From Paragorgia papillata (taxonomy: Eukaryota; Cnidaria; Anthozoa; Scleralcyonacea; Coralliidae): DNA of 64,000 bases. The position numbers were made by a program, and so were the translations under genes. The stretch is taken from positions 124,001-188,000 of the forward strand of contig JAWNZC010000223.1 of the NCBI GenBank assembly GCA_035771165.1, given 5' to 3'. Under the pieces are notes generated by a model, which was not told the origin of the DNA, did no database searches, and saw only the letters and a list, made by a program, of their open reading frames with translations. This document shows, one piece after another, positions 43,784 through 53,324 of this stretch (its first letter is position 1; the number at the start of each line of letters is the position of its first letter).

Positions 43784-44253
43784 GATTTATATTTTATAAA
43801 CGGTCCAATCTTTGCTTCCGTAGGCTCAGATGTTTTCTTCTTCACAGTTTGCGAACGACTGACGGTTTTACGTCTAGTGTTGACTTTTATAGGAGAATTC
43901 GCCCGTTTGCGTTTACGACCGGCTCCTGATTGGTTCGTAATCCGACGGACCCCTTTTTGAGCAAGATCTTTCACGGCTTCAGAACCACGCCCTTTTATCG
44001 CTTGCTTTACATTCTTCCCTGCCAGAACATCTTGACCAACGTCTTTTCCAGCTTGCATAGCTCTTCTTCCAATAGCTTGAGCTCCTCGTTTCACCAGGGG
44101 TATTGCAAAGCGTGCAATACTTTTAAAAAAACTTCCAATGCCGTAACCTTTCTGAATACGTGCACCTCGGAAACCAGGTAGACTTCCACCTTGTTGTCTT
44201 CTTAAATAATGCTGTTGAAATTGCTTTACGTCTGGAATAATTGTATGTCTCAT
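43780..44253 (-). CDS. Basic protein VI-like virion protein, P2
   Basis: An intact 157-residue, very basic protein. Residues ~35-75 (GYGIGSFFKSIARFAIP onward) form an amphipathic glycine/alanine-rich helix resembling the membrane-active region of adenoviral protein VI-type proteins found in Polintons. The C-terminal half carries KRKR and KKK patches. It lies between the minor and major capsid genes, the expected location for such a protein. The functional call is by analogy. Confidence 0.65.
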   Translation of the reverse strand: MRHTIIPDVKQFQQHYLRRQQGGSLPGFRGARIQKGYGIGSFFKSIARFAIPLVKRGAQAIGRRAMQAGKDVGQDVLAGKNVKQAIKGRGSEAVKDLAQKGVRRITNQSGAGRKRKRANSPIKVNTRRKTVSRSQTVKKKTSEPTEAKIGPFIKYKS

Positions 44254-44255
44254 TT

Positions 44256-45009
44256 TTAAATGAAATACGAAGATCTTCGCTGTCTAAAGTGAAGTGTCAC
44301 GATCGACTTCCCGAAGCCAAATGATACATTTTCGTTTTTGTCGTCCTTTATATTCACTTCAATTGTTTCGAAGGACTTTACCTTGACAGGAATATATTGT
44401 AGGTTACGGAGACTGACATTCACGTTTTCACCATAACTTCCTTGAGTATTGACAATTCTGAGTAGGGGCACTTTGACGTCACCGACAAACTGTGCATCCA
44501 CGATATCAGTGTATACATACATGGCTGAAAATCCACCGTTAACATCTGCTACGTACGGACTTAGGGTTTTCCTTTTAATAAAAGTGTCTTGTTGAAACCC
44601 CAATGTTGTAGCAATGTCACCACTAAACCAAACGTTTGCCCCATTTTTTACATCGACGGCAACTTTCCGTGTACTTCGATTATACGTAAAATTTATCTTG
44701 GCTCGTGCCTCTTTGTTCATGCTACGGTTTAAAGCCCCCACCAGCTCATCAATGGTGTTATAGTAGCCATTTGGGATAATACCCGTATCGTCATATTTTG
44801 TTCCAGCGTTATAGAGAAACGTTTGTTGACTACCTTTTCGAATCGCGCTCCATGTATGGGGATAATATAACTCTGATAAAGCTACTTCCCAGTCGCCTGT
44901 CAGTTGTATAGTTTCAGCAAGCTTCAACTTTAAAATTTGCTACAGTATTATCTGGAAAATATTCCATTGAGCTATTGCTTGGAAGCGTTAAATAAAACTG
45001 TGTTGCCAT
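44256..45009 (-). pseudogene. mCP: Minor capsid (penton-like) protein, P2, frameshifted near start
   Basis: The probable start ATG at 45,009 opens MATQFYLTLPSNS and runs about 25 codons; a 1-bp insertion near 44,930 then shifts the frame to a stop. The remaining 223-residue frame (44,256-44,927) is open and shows the single jelly-roll penton pattern (LSELYYPHTW, IVNTQGSYGENVNVSLRNLQ). It lies 2 bp upstream of the protein VI-like gene. If initiation used the internal Met at 44,927, only the first strand would be lost. Confidence 0.85.
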
Positions 45010-45058
45010 GTCGAAGAATAATACACAAATGAACACAAATTTTAAAATACACACATAT

Positions 45059-46140
45059 TTATTTGGTTATATCTTTTACATTATCGGCTGATAACCAAGA
45101 ATTAAAATCTTCAGGGTAGCGTAACCATTTTACAAGATATTCTCTACGTTTACCACGCATGCGTGACGTAATTACTCTTTCTATTCTATAAAAGTCACTA
45201 TCTGTCTTTGTAACTCTTTGCTATTCCTGTTCGTAAAATGTTCCTTGTAACTCTTCTCCGTGATAATCAGCAATCTTGTACACTGGCGGTCGTCTGGGTA
45301 CCCGCTTCGTGATGGTGAACACCTCTTCGGTCCAGTTAGGTAAGTAACCTTTCTTGAATGTACGTCTTGCTTTGCTAATCCGAACTAGGTCACCAATGTT
45401 AAATTTATATTTGATGGGTTTGCTGGACTCATCGCCATACAGTTTTTGCCACACAATACTTTCGTTTTCTCGATTAACATCAGCTGGTCTCATCCCAATA
45501 CTACGGTGTCTCGAATGGTTGTAGGAATATACTAATTTTTGTAGTACATCGGTATATTTCAACGTATTCTTTGCTGTAAAATATTTCCACATTTTCCCCT
45601 TTAAGGTTCGGTTAAATCGTTCAACGATGGATGCTTTGGTATCGTTGTGTGTTGTAAAAAATCGAATATGTTTGTCCTTCAATAACTTTTGAAAACGTTT
45701 ATTGGTAAATTCTGTTCCTTTATCGGTATGAAGTTTTTCCGGCTTCCTTCCTTTCTTTAGTATCTTTTCAAAGGCTTTAACCAGACTCTCTGCAGTCTTT
45801 GTTTTTAATGGTTCCACCCACGCAAATTTGGACAGTACATCAATAACAGTTAAAACGTATTGATAACCATTATTTGTTTTACTAAGCGAGTCCATAATTA
45901 CTAGATCCGCCTCCCATTGTTCATCCATCGCTCCAACAATAACACGATTTCGCTTGAAAATATGTCGTACTGGTTTATGCAAAGTATAGGTATCTTGTTG
46001 TCTAAGCCATGTTTTTATCTTGTTTCGGGATATCTGGAATTTTCCGTCACTTTTTACGACACGGTATAAGGCATCTACGCCGCCAAAACTTGCCGAACTT
46101 TTTGGGTTGTAATACAGGTCGTGAAGGTACGGTTCCGCAT
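45059..46140 (-). pseudogene. INT: Retroviral-type integrase with C-terminal chromodomain, P2
   Basis: The catalytic core shows the DDE triad: Asp in EADLVIMD, Asp in HTDKGTEF and Glu in KASIVERFN, counted 26, 87 and 121 from the Met at 45,982. The C-terminal part has a basic GDLVRISKARRTF domain. A TAG at 45,221-45,223 is followed in the same frame by ~54 codons encoding a chromodomain (ERVITSRMRG, YLVKWLRYP, NSWLSADNV) ending at TAA 45,059. The start codon region at 46,140 has lost one base relative to the left-arm copy, so translation would have to begin further in. The chromodomain may direct integration to modified histones. Confidence 0.92.
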
Positions 46141-46316
46141 TCTATTTCGGATGCCTGTATCACAATCTTCCCCCCACAGCACGCTGAGATGCAGCGAATC
46201 TTTCGAAAAATATTACGAAGGGCTATTTGTGGTAAACCGCCACAGCAAGTCATGTTCACACAATTAAGGTTAGAGGTAAATGAATGAAAACAGGCAACGA
46301 CGCAACATATATACAC

Positions 46317-46691
46317 TCAGGCGATATATGCATATATAAATCTCTGGAACAGTTGACCAAGCATTCGTAATGAAGAATTCTTACGCCTCTTGTATTGTGA
46401 TAAATCTACGTTGTGGAAATCATTCACCGTTCGTCGAACGGCCTCTCGAACCGTTTGGTTATCGTACGAATCGCTAACTCTGTACACGAAAGCGAGATAA
46501 GCGACTATTCTTCCAAAATTATTTAGATCCATTTCTTCATATATATGATGAAGGTTCACACGATCTAATTGATCGCTAAAACTATCAAACAGGTGTCGAT
46601 GATCGTCAAGACATGTCTGAATATAAAATGATAACGTATCTTTATCGATATCTATGTTATGTTGTTTCAATTCATCAAAAATTGTATCCAT
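46317..46691 (-). CDS. BH1-motif protein, right copy
   Basis: 124 residues, differing from the left-arm copy by about one residue (Arg for Gly at position 44). The NNFGRIVAYLAF motif is unchanged, and both copies are intact despite broken neighbours. It lies between the integrase and GRF genes. Confidence 0.6.
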   Translation of the reverse strand: MDTIFDELKQHNIDIDKDTLSFYIQTCLDDHRHLFDSFSDQLDRVNLHHIYEEMDLNNFGRIVAYLAFVYRVSDSYDNQTVREAVRRTVNDFHNVDLSQYKRRKNSSLRMLGQLFQRFIYAYIA

Positions 46692-46820
46692 AGCGTATGC
46701 GTATTGGTCTATAACAATTCGTGTTCACACGACTAAAGTTGGAGATAAATGAATCACAAAAAAGTCAGGTATAAACATATATTTATTAGATAGATAATTA
46801 GAATACAAAATTATACATGT

Positions 46821-47453
46821 TCAGCAAACGTGCAGTTTTTCCAAGTCTATAGTCAAGTCATTTACCGACTTTTGAAAAAGGTACTCTTCGTAGGCTTTCT
46901 TATGATCAGTTTCATGGCTCGTGAATGTCTCTTCAGTCTTTTTGACTGTATATCTGTAAGATGGGGGCATACTAAACAGAACAGTGGAAAATGGTTCAAG
47001 GGGATCTTCTTCCGGTTTCCATTCGAAAAAGTCACAGCAGTTTTCTCTCTCGTGGGGACACGAGTAAAATAGACGACCTTGATTAGGACCTTCTTTCTTG
47101 ACTTTGCTAGTACGACAAATCAGACCATGTCGACATATTGGTTTGATACCCTCGAAGACATCAGCCCATTGCCAAAACGGACAGGGATTTCCTCGTTCGG
47201 AGCAAACAAAGTATGGTCTCCCGTAACTTTCCTTCATCTTATCTTTAACCATTCGCATCTGTGCTAGTCGTCCATGGCCATAGCACCTTGGATGTACACA
47301 TCCACTTTCATGGAAGGAGGCTACGGCTTTTCCAAACATGTACCAATCTTCTTCTGGGCAAAAGAACTCGCAACAAGGTTTCTGTCCACAGAACCAAAAC
47401 GTACCTTTCTGTGTAATTGTCGAAGATGCAGGTTCACCGTGTAAACATTCCAT
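46821..47453 (-). CDS. GRF-type zinc-finger protein, right copy
   Basis: An intact 210-residue protein matching the left copy except for a few substitutions (for example KPCCEFFC for KPSCEFFC). All three GRF modules and their Cys/His ligands are present. The divergent TATA box is at 47,613-47,620. Confidence 0.85.
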   Translation of the reverse strand: MECLHGEPASSTITQKGTFWFCGQKPCCEFFCPEEDWYMFGKAVASFHESGCVHPRCYGHGRLAQMRMVKDKMKESYGRPYFVCSERGNPCPFWQWADVFEGIKPICRHGLICRTSKVKKEGPNQGRLFYSCPHERENCCDFFEWKPEEDPLEPFSTVLFSMPPSYRYTVKKTEETFTSHETDHKKAYEEYLFQKSVNDLTIDLEKLHVC

Positions 47454-47612
47454 TGTAGTTGTATTCTAATCCAACGGTAGATTTTCTATTGCTTTGAACA
47501 AACGTTCCAATCCTTCTCTAAAGTCTCGGACAAGTGTAGAATCGTTCAACGAACTTAGGCGACCAGACCAGATGTAATCCTAACATCGTAGTGATTATAG
47601 CTCAGCTCCGAG

Positions 47613-47620
47613 CTTATATA
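47613..47620 (-). promoter_or_regulatory. TATA box in P2 right arm
   Basis: Minus-strand TATATAAG within CTATATAAGCTCGG, about 160 bp upstream of the GRF start and pointing into P2. Confidence 0.7.
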
Positions 47621-47798
47621 GCTTCATGGGCCCTAATTATCCCAGTCTTGTCCAAACATGTCCTATTAGGCGGGCTCCGTTTATTACTTTCGTGCGTCAC
47701 ACTGTGATGCACACCATGCGTCACACCGTGAGTCATGCTGAATATTAATGAGGCGGCATCCCTTTGGACGGTATATGGGGGGGGGGGGGTCATCTACT

Positions 47799-49806
47799 AT
47801 TGTCGATCGGATGTTGACATCCTCTGGAGGTGTTGTCTTGAATTTCGCCAACTGTTTCGATCTGTTACCAACATTGATCCGTTTGAAAATTGTCTCACAA
47901 TTGCTTCAGCATGCAACTTAGTCTTTCGAAAGAACTTTGTTCGTGAAGGATCGATTGCTGTAATTCCTCCACATGGTTATAGACGTCGCGATAAACAGTC
48001 GGTTATTGCTCTAAAGTGGTTAGCGTACACAGCACAAAGCAATTACATCTCCATTCGTCACTCTCGAGATTTTGGCGAGCAACGTATCGGTCAGTATCGT
48101 GTTGGTGGGTATCATGCAGAGTCAAACACCGTCTACGAGCTCCATGGGTGTTTCTGGCACGGCTGCGTCTCTTGTTACGCACGAGACACAGTTAACCCCG
48201 TCAGTCAACAAACATGCAAGATTTACATCAGCGCACGCTCGAGAAAACGCGTTTTCTAAAACGTCAAGGTTACAACGTGATTGAGATGTGGGAGTGCAAC
48301 TTGAAGCGTCAACTCGAAGCAAACTTTGACATGAAAACGTATTTCGATAATTTTGAAATCTCCGAGCCTCTCGAACCCAGACACGGACTGTACGGGGGGC
48401 GCACGAACGATGCGAAGTTGTTTCATCAATGCCAACAAGACGAGCAAATTCATTATGTGGACTTTACAAGTTTGTATCCATGGACGAATAAGCACTGTTC
48501 ATATCCAGTGGGCCATCTTGAGATTATCACCGAGAGTTTTGGCGATATCACAGAGTATTTCGGTTTGGTTAAATGTACCGTTCTCCCTCCACGTGGTCTT
48601 TACCATCCAGTTCTACCGTATCGTGCTCACGGAAAGCTTATGTTCCCGCTGTGCCAAACTTGTGCTGACGGATTGAACCAGGAGCAATGCACCCATACAG
48701 ACCAGGAGCGTGCAATTCAGGGTACTTGGGTAACCAATGAATTACAGAAAGCTTTGGAGAAAGGATATCGGTTGATCGGAATACACGAAGTGTGGCATTT
48801 TACCCAACAGAGCAACGAGCTATTCAAGGACTACATCGATACATTCCTGAAGATCAAGCAGGAATCCAGCGGTTATCCGGAGGGCTGTGACACCCCGGAC
48901 AAGAAGCAGCAGTATATCGACGAGTACAATCAACGAGAGGGTATTCTCATGGATCGTGCATAAATCGCGAAAAATCCTGGACTCCGTGCTTTGGCGAAGC
49001 TCATGTTGAACTTTTTTGGGGGTGAGTACAAATATTGTAATAAATATCGTAATAAATAACGTAAATTTATTAGAGAGAGCGCGCACATTAATATAGTTGA
49101 GAGATATTGATTTTTTTTTTGTTTCGTTTTGCAGGGAAATTTGCGCAGAGAACCAACATGACTAAAGTAAAGCTCATCACAGATCCGTACGAGTATTTCG
49201 ACATGTTGACGGCCGACGAAATAGAAGTGATCGATGCTTCGTTTGTGAGTGATGATGTCATAGAGCTACGATATGAACACAAAGATAACTTCATCGAACC
49301 GAATGCCAAGACCGACGTGGTGATTGCTGCTTTTACAACTGCTCACGCCAGTTAAAGCTCTACAGCACGCTGGAACAGCTCGGAGAAAGAGCGCTATATT
49401 ACGACACGCACTCTGTGATTTGCGTGAGTAAACCAGGAGAGCCAGAACCGGAGACAGGCGTCTATTTGGGCGAATTGACGGACGAATTGGACGGTGATTA
49501 CATTACGACTTTTGTTTCTGGTGGCCCAAAAAACTATTCTTATGAACTTAGTAGCGGAAAAACGTGTTGTAAGATACGAGGTATCACTTTAAATTTTCAA
49601 ACATTGGAAACGGTTAATTTCAATGTTATGTGTGATTTAGTGTATCTTAATGTTTTGTGTGATATGAAAAACGCAGGTCCAGTGAAAGTTGCTGTAGATA
49701 TACCATTCAAAATTAACAGGAACACTAGCACAAAACAAGTTATCACAATGTGTACAATAAACGAGTAATTGTAGAAAATTTCAACACCATTCCGTACGGT
49801 TACTAA
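47799..49806 (+). pseudogene. POLB: P1 DNA polymerase B, C-terminal half (left arm)
   Basis: It continues the gene interrupted at 28,827, opening with the duplicated ATTGTC. Motif A (DFTSLYPWTN, near 48,465) and motif B (split by the 49,022-49,134 intron) are present; motif C reads YYDTHSV, with His replacing a catalytic Asp. Breaks are a 1-bp deletion near 48,211, TAA at 48,961-48,963, a 1-bp deletion near 49,350 and a ~25-bp deletion near 49,748. It is clearly inactive. Confidence 0.9.
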
Positions 49807-50095
49807 TTTTTGTACATGGGATCTGTAAATAATTGTAAATAGTTTAGGGTCTTTAACTTTGTGTGCTGATAATTAATACTTTTGTGTGTACTTGTAAATA
49901 GGAAATTTAATAATATATCTTTTATTAACACTACCTGTTGTCAATTTTCTGGCGTGGCGGTTCAAGGGCTTAATGAGGGTCAGAGGGGACAGGGAGTGTA
50001 TCCAAGCGATAGGGCCATAGGGCCACGAAAAAGGCCCCCAGGGCCACATAAAGTATTTATTTTTGAGTATCTTTTCAAATCGTTCATTTGTTATC

Positions 50096-50332
50096 ATGCC
50101 TCGAAGGCGTAAGGATTGTCCTGTCTGTGGCAAGCAAGGTTTATTAAGATTAGCAAATCATTTATCCAATGTTCATCAACTCTCTTCAAAAGATAGGCAA
50201 CCGTATTTGATTCGCGCTAAAGCTTCTCCTATAGATTTAGAAACTTTGTTAAACGAATTACACAGACTTATCCGAAATACTAAGTACACAAAACGGGCAC
50301 AATGTACGAAGCGGCCAAAATGGTATAAATAA
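50096..50332 (+). CDS. C2H2 zinc-finger protein, P1 left arm
   Basis: An intact 78-residue copy of the P2 protein at 39,891-40,127, with two or so substitutions. CPVCGK...LSNVH is conserved. Confidence 0.7.
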   Translation: MPRRRKDCPVCGKQGLLRLANHLSNVHQLSSKDRQPYLIRAKASPIDLETLLNELHRLIRNTKYTKRAQCTKRPKWYK

Positions 50333-50364
50333 GATTTCACTAGATCAGTCTGCTCAGTTTAACT

Positions 50365-50971
50365 ATGTACTCCATACAGCTAACACATCCTTTCGGGCTC
50401 TTGGGCTCTGGAGGTACTAAGACAGGCAAGACAACGTTTGTGAAACAATTGTTAGCTAACGCCCAAATCACGATCGACCCGACCCTGCTCCAGAAAATAT
50501 CATGTATTTCTAATATCAAGATACGTTCGGCGAAATAGAAACCTTAATTCCAGGGATTCAGTTCGTTCAAGGTTTGCCCCAGTCGATGTTGGATAGCATT
50601 AGCCCCCAAACAAGAAATCTATTTATAATTGACGATATGATGGGAGAAAAAGATGCAGAAATTGCTAAACTTTTTACGAAAAAATCGCACCATGGGAATC
50701 TCAGCGTGATTTATATTGTGCAAAATTTGTTTCATCAAAGCAAAGATCACCGTACCACCTCTCTCTACGCTAGTTACTTAGTCCTCACGAAAAATGTCCG
50801 CGATGCTAGTCAGGTAATTCATCTGGCCAAACAGTTGTATCCCAGCAACACAAAGTTTTTCCCAGCAAGCCTATCAGATGGCGACTAAAGAGCCATATTC
50901 CTACTTGTTTGTCGATCTCACTCGGGATCTTTCCGACTGATATCCACTACGTGTACCAGCCCAGAGTATAA
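50365..50971 (+). pseudogene. ATP: Packaging ATPase, P1 left arm
   Basis: The Walker A region is open from the ATG at 50,365. An insertion near 50,480 and a deletion near 50,510 then shift the frame. Walker B (LFIIDDMM) survives in another frame. About 26 bp near 50,925 are deleted relative to P2. The same lesions occur in the right arm. Confidence 0.88.
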
Positions 50972-51006
50972 AAGGGGCTGTTTAGTGACGATGCGATCAT
51001 TTGACC

Positions 51007-51336
51007 ATGTCTGCTTGTATAAGAAGGAACTGCGATGTTTTAAAAGTATTGTCAAAGTGTAATCCTCAACTGCGAAACGCAATTATAAAAGCTGCCGACA
51101 ACGATATATTAGAAGCCATTAGGCAGTGTCTTTTGAACGTGTGGTGTGAAACAATTAACATTACTCCGAAAACAGCAAGGAAACTAGCCCCTTATAAACG
51201 ATCATATCAAGTTTGTTGCTGATAAACGTAATACAGTAACAAAAAGAAAGAAAGTTATTCTACAAGAAGGTGAAGGTTTTCTACCGTTTCTCTTAGCTCC
51301 TGTACTTGAACAACTGGCAAGTTTTTTAACCAAATA
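51007..51336 (+). pseudogene. Conserved small protein, P1 left arm
   Basis: It starts MSACIRRNCDVLKVLSKC and matches the P2 protein for ~65 residues; a 1-bp insertion near 51,195 then shifts the frame. The right-arm copy lacks this lesion, so it arose after the duplication. Confidence 0.8.
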
Positions 51337-51711
51337 ATGGAACACGTCAGGAGATTGGTGCTACAATCTCGGGCAAAAATATTGGGGCACTTAAGCCTTT
51401 CCCCCTCTCCCCCTATTCAATGTTGTTCACTAGTGTCTGTTAGTGTGTGGTTTTGTTGTTGTTTTTATTCCAGTTGATAAACACGCGAAATATTTCAACA
51501 TTGAATAGGGGCATGGGGGTTGAAGACGAAAAATCTCATGTGTCCCAACGATTAATGTCTGAGGTTGTAGTTCCAGAACATATGACAGATCTAAAGAGAC
51601 CCTTGGTCAGTCCTTTAACAGCGCAGGTGAATGAACTAGACTCAGAAATGCAAAATTTCTTAAACGTCAAGATATAACACAAGACGAGAAAGTGAAAATG
51701 TACGATCAGTC
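51337..51711 (+). pseudogene. Start of 246-residue-type gene, P1 left arm, split by MITE
   Basis: MEHVRRLVL opens at 51,337 and is cut after ~9 codons by the MITE at 51,364-51,567. Homology resumes at 51,570 and stops at 51,711, the turn of the inverted duplication. Confidence 0.85.
51364..51567. mobile_element. MITE (CAATC...TTGGGACA family) in P1, with TA duplication
   Basis: The uninterrupted P2 sequence reads GGTGCTAGTTCC; here it is GGTGCTA, then 204 bp, then TAGTTCC, so the target was TA. The ends CAATCTCGGGCAAAAATATT and the inverse of TAATGTCTGAGGTTG, with TTGG(G/A)(G/C)CAC in both arms, place it in the same family as the satellite MITEs. An internal inverted pair TTCAATGTTG/AACATTGAA flanks C/G-rich patches. 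It is absent from the right arm. Confidence 0.92.
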
Positions 51712-51793
51712 GCTGCGCTGTTAAAGGAGTGACCAAGGGTCTCTTTCGATCTGTCATATGTTCTGGAACTAGCACCAATCTCCTGACGTGTTC
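51712..51793 (-). pseudogene. Fragment of 246-residue-type gene, P1 right arm
   Basis: The first ~27 codons (MEHVRRLVLVPEHMTDRK...) on the minus strand from 51,793, ending at the turn of the inverted duplication. There is no MITE here, so this is the uninterrupted site. Confidence 0.8.
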
Positions 51794-51795
51794 CA

Positions 51796-52125
51796 TTATT
51801 TGGTTAAAAAACTTGCCAGTTGTTCAAGTACAGGAGCTAAGAGAAACGGTAGAAAACCTTCACCTTCTTGTAGAATAACTTTCTTTCTTTTTGTTACTGG
51901 ATTACATTTATCAGCAACAAACTTGATATGATCGTTATAAGGGGCTAGTTTCCTTGCTGTTTTCGGAGTAATCTTAATTGTTTCACTCCACACGTTCAAA
52001 AGACACTGCCTAATGGCTTCTAATATATCGTCGTCGGCAGCTTTTATAATTGCGTTTCGCAGTTGAGGATCACACTTTGACAACACTTTTAAAACATCGC
52101 AGTTTCTTCTTATACAAGCAGACAT
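51796..52125 (-). CDS. Conserved small protein, P1 right arm
   Basis: An open ~109-codon copy of the P2 protein at 40,834-41,154, ending LASFLTK. It has no break, unlike the left-arm copy. Confidence 0.65.
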   Translation of the reverse strand: MSACIRRNCDVLKVLSKCDPQLRNAIIKAADDDILEAIRQCLLNVWSETIKITPKTARKLAPYNDHIKFVADKCNPVTKRKKVILQEGEGFLPFLLAPVLEQLASFLTK

Positions 52126-52160
52126 GGTCAAATGATCGCATCGTCACTAAATAGCCCCTT

Positions 52161-52766
52161 TTATACTCTGGGCTGGTACACGTAGTGGATGTCAGTCGGA
52201 AAGATCCCGAGTGAGATCGACAAACAAGTAGGAATATGGCTCTTTAGTCGCCATCTGATAGGCTTGCTGGAAAAACGTTGTGTTGCTGGGATACAACTGT
52301 TTGGCCAGATGAATTACCTGACTAGCATCGCGGACATTTTTCGTGAGGACTAAGTAACTAGCGTTGAGAGAGGTGGTACGATGATCTTTGCTTTGATGAA
52401 ACCAATTTTTCAAAATATAAATCACGTTGAGATTCCCATGGCGCGATTTTTTCGTAAAAAGTTTAGCAATTTCTGCATCTTTTTCTCCCATCATATCGTC
52501 AATTATAAATAGATTTCTTGTTTGGGGGCTAATGCTATCCAACATCGGCTGGGGCAAACCTTGAACGAACTGAATCCCTGGAATTAAGGTTTCTATTTCA
52601 CCGAACGCATCTTGATATTAGAAATACATGATATTTTCTGGAGCAGGGTCGGGTCGATCATGATTTGGGCGTTAGCTAACAATTGTTTCACAAACGTTGT
52701 CTTGCCTGTCTTAGTACCTCCAGAGACCAAGAGCCCGAAAGGATGTGTTAGCTGTATGGAGTACAT
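52161..52766 (-). pseudogene. ATP: Packaging ATPase, P1 right arm
   Basis: It carries the same insertion/deletion lesions as the left-arm copy, with Walker A and Walker B in different frames. A ~120-codon frame (52,192-52,557) keeps LFIIDDMM. Confidence 0.88.
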
Positions 52767-52798
52767 AGTTAAACTGAGCAGACCGATCTAGTGAAATC

Positions 52799-53035
52799 TT
52801 ATTTATACCATTTTGGCCGCTTCGTACATTGTGCCCGTTTTGTGTATTTAGTATTTCGGATAAGTCTGTGTAATTCGTTAAACAAAGTTTTTAAATCTAT
52901 AGGAGAAGCTTTAGTGCGAATCAAATACGGTTGCCTATCTTTTGAAGAGAGTTGATGAACATTGGATAAATGATTTGCTAATCCTAATAAACCTTGCTTG
53001 CCACAGACAGGACAATCCTTACGCCTTCGAGGCAT
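52799..53035 (-). CDS. C2H2 zinc-finger protein, P1 right arm
   Basis: An intact 78-residue copy. The start at 53,035 is chosen to match the other copies (MPRRRKDCPVC). Confidence 0.7.
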   Translation of the reverse strand: MPRRRKDCPVCGKQGLLGLANHLSNVHQLSSKDRQPYLIRTKASPIDLKTLFNELHRLIRNTKYTKRAQCTKRPKWYK

Positions 53036-53324
53036 GATAACAAATGAACGATTTGAAAAGGTACTCAAAAATAAATACTTTATATGGCCCTGGGGGCCTT
53101 TTTCATGGCCCTATGGCCCTATCGCTTGAATACACTCCCTGTCCCCTCTGACCCTCATTAAGCCCTTGAACCGCCACGCCAGAAAATTTACAACTGCTAG
53201 TGTTAATAAAATATATATTATTAAATTTCCTATTTACAAGTACACACAAAAGTATTAATTATCAGCACACAAAGTTAAAAACCCTAAACTAATTACAATT
53301 ATTTACAGATCCCATGTACAAGAA

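Larger units (their letters stand above)
28828..47798. mobile_element. Polinton/Maverick P2, nested in the PolB gene of P1
   Basis: The element is 18,971 bp, flanked by the 6-bp duplication ATTGTC. Left to right it holds a 2-kb terminal arm (GRF protein, BH1-motif protein, truncated integrase), PolB interrupted by a kinase-bearing element, zinc-finger protein, packaging ATPase and two conserved small proteins on the plus strand. On the minus strand are protease, major capsid, protein VI-like, minor capsid and integrase genes, followed by the other 2-kb arm. This is the standard Polinton core set. PolB, major capsid, minor capsid and integrase each carry at least one break, so this copy cannot act alone as it stands. 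Confidence 0.95.
45802..47798 (-). repeat. P2 long terminal inverted repeat, right arm
   Basis: Inverted partner of 28,828-30,848. Here the arm flows into a full-length integrase, so this is the original arrangement and the left arm is the derived copy. It ends GGGTCATCTACT directly before ATTGTC. Confidence 0.9.
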
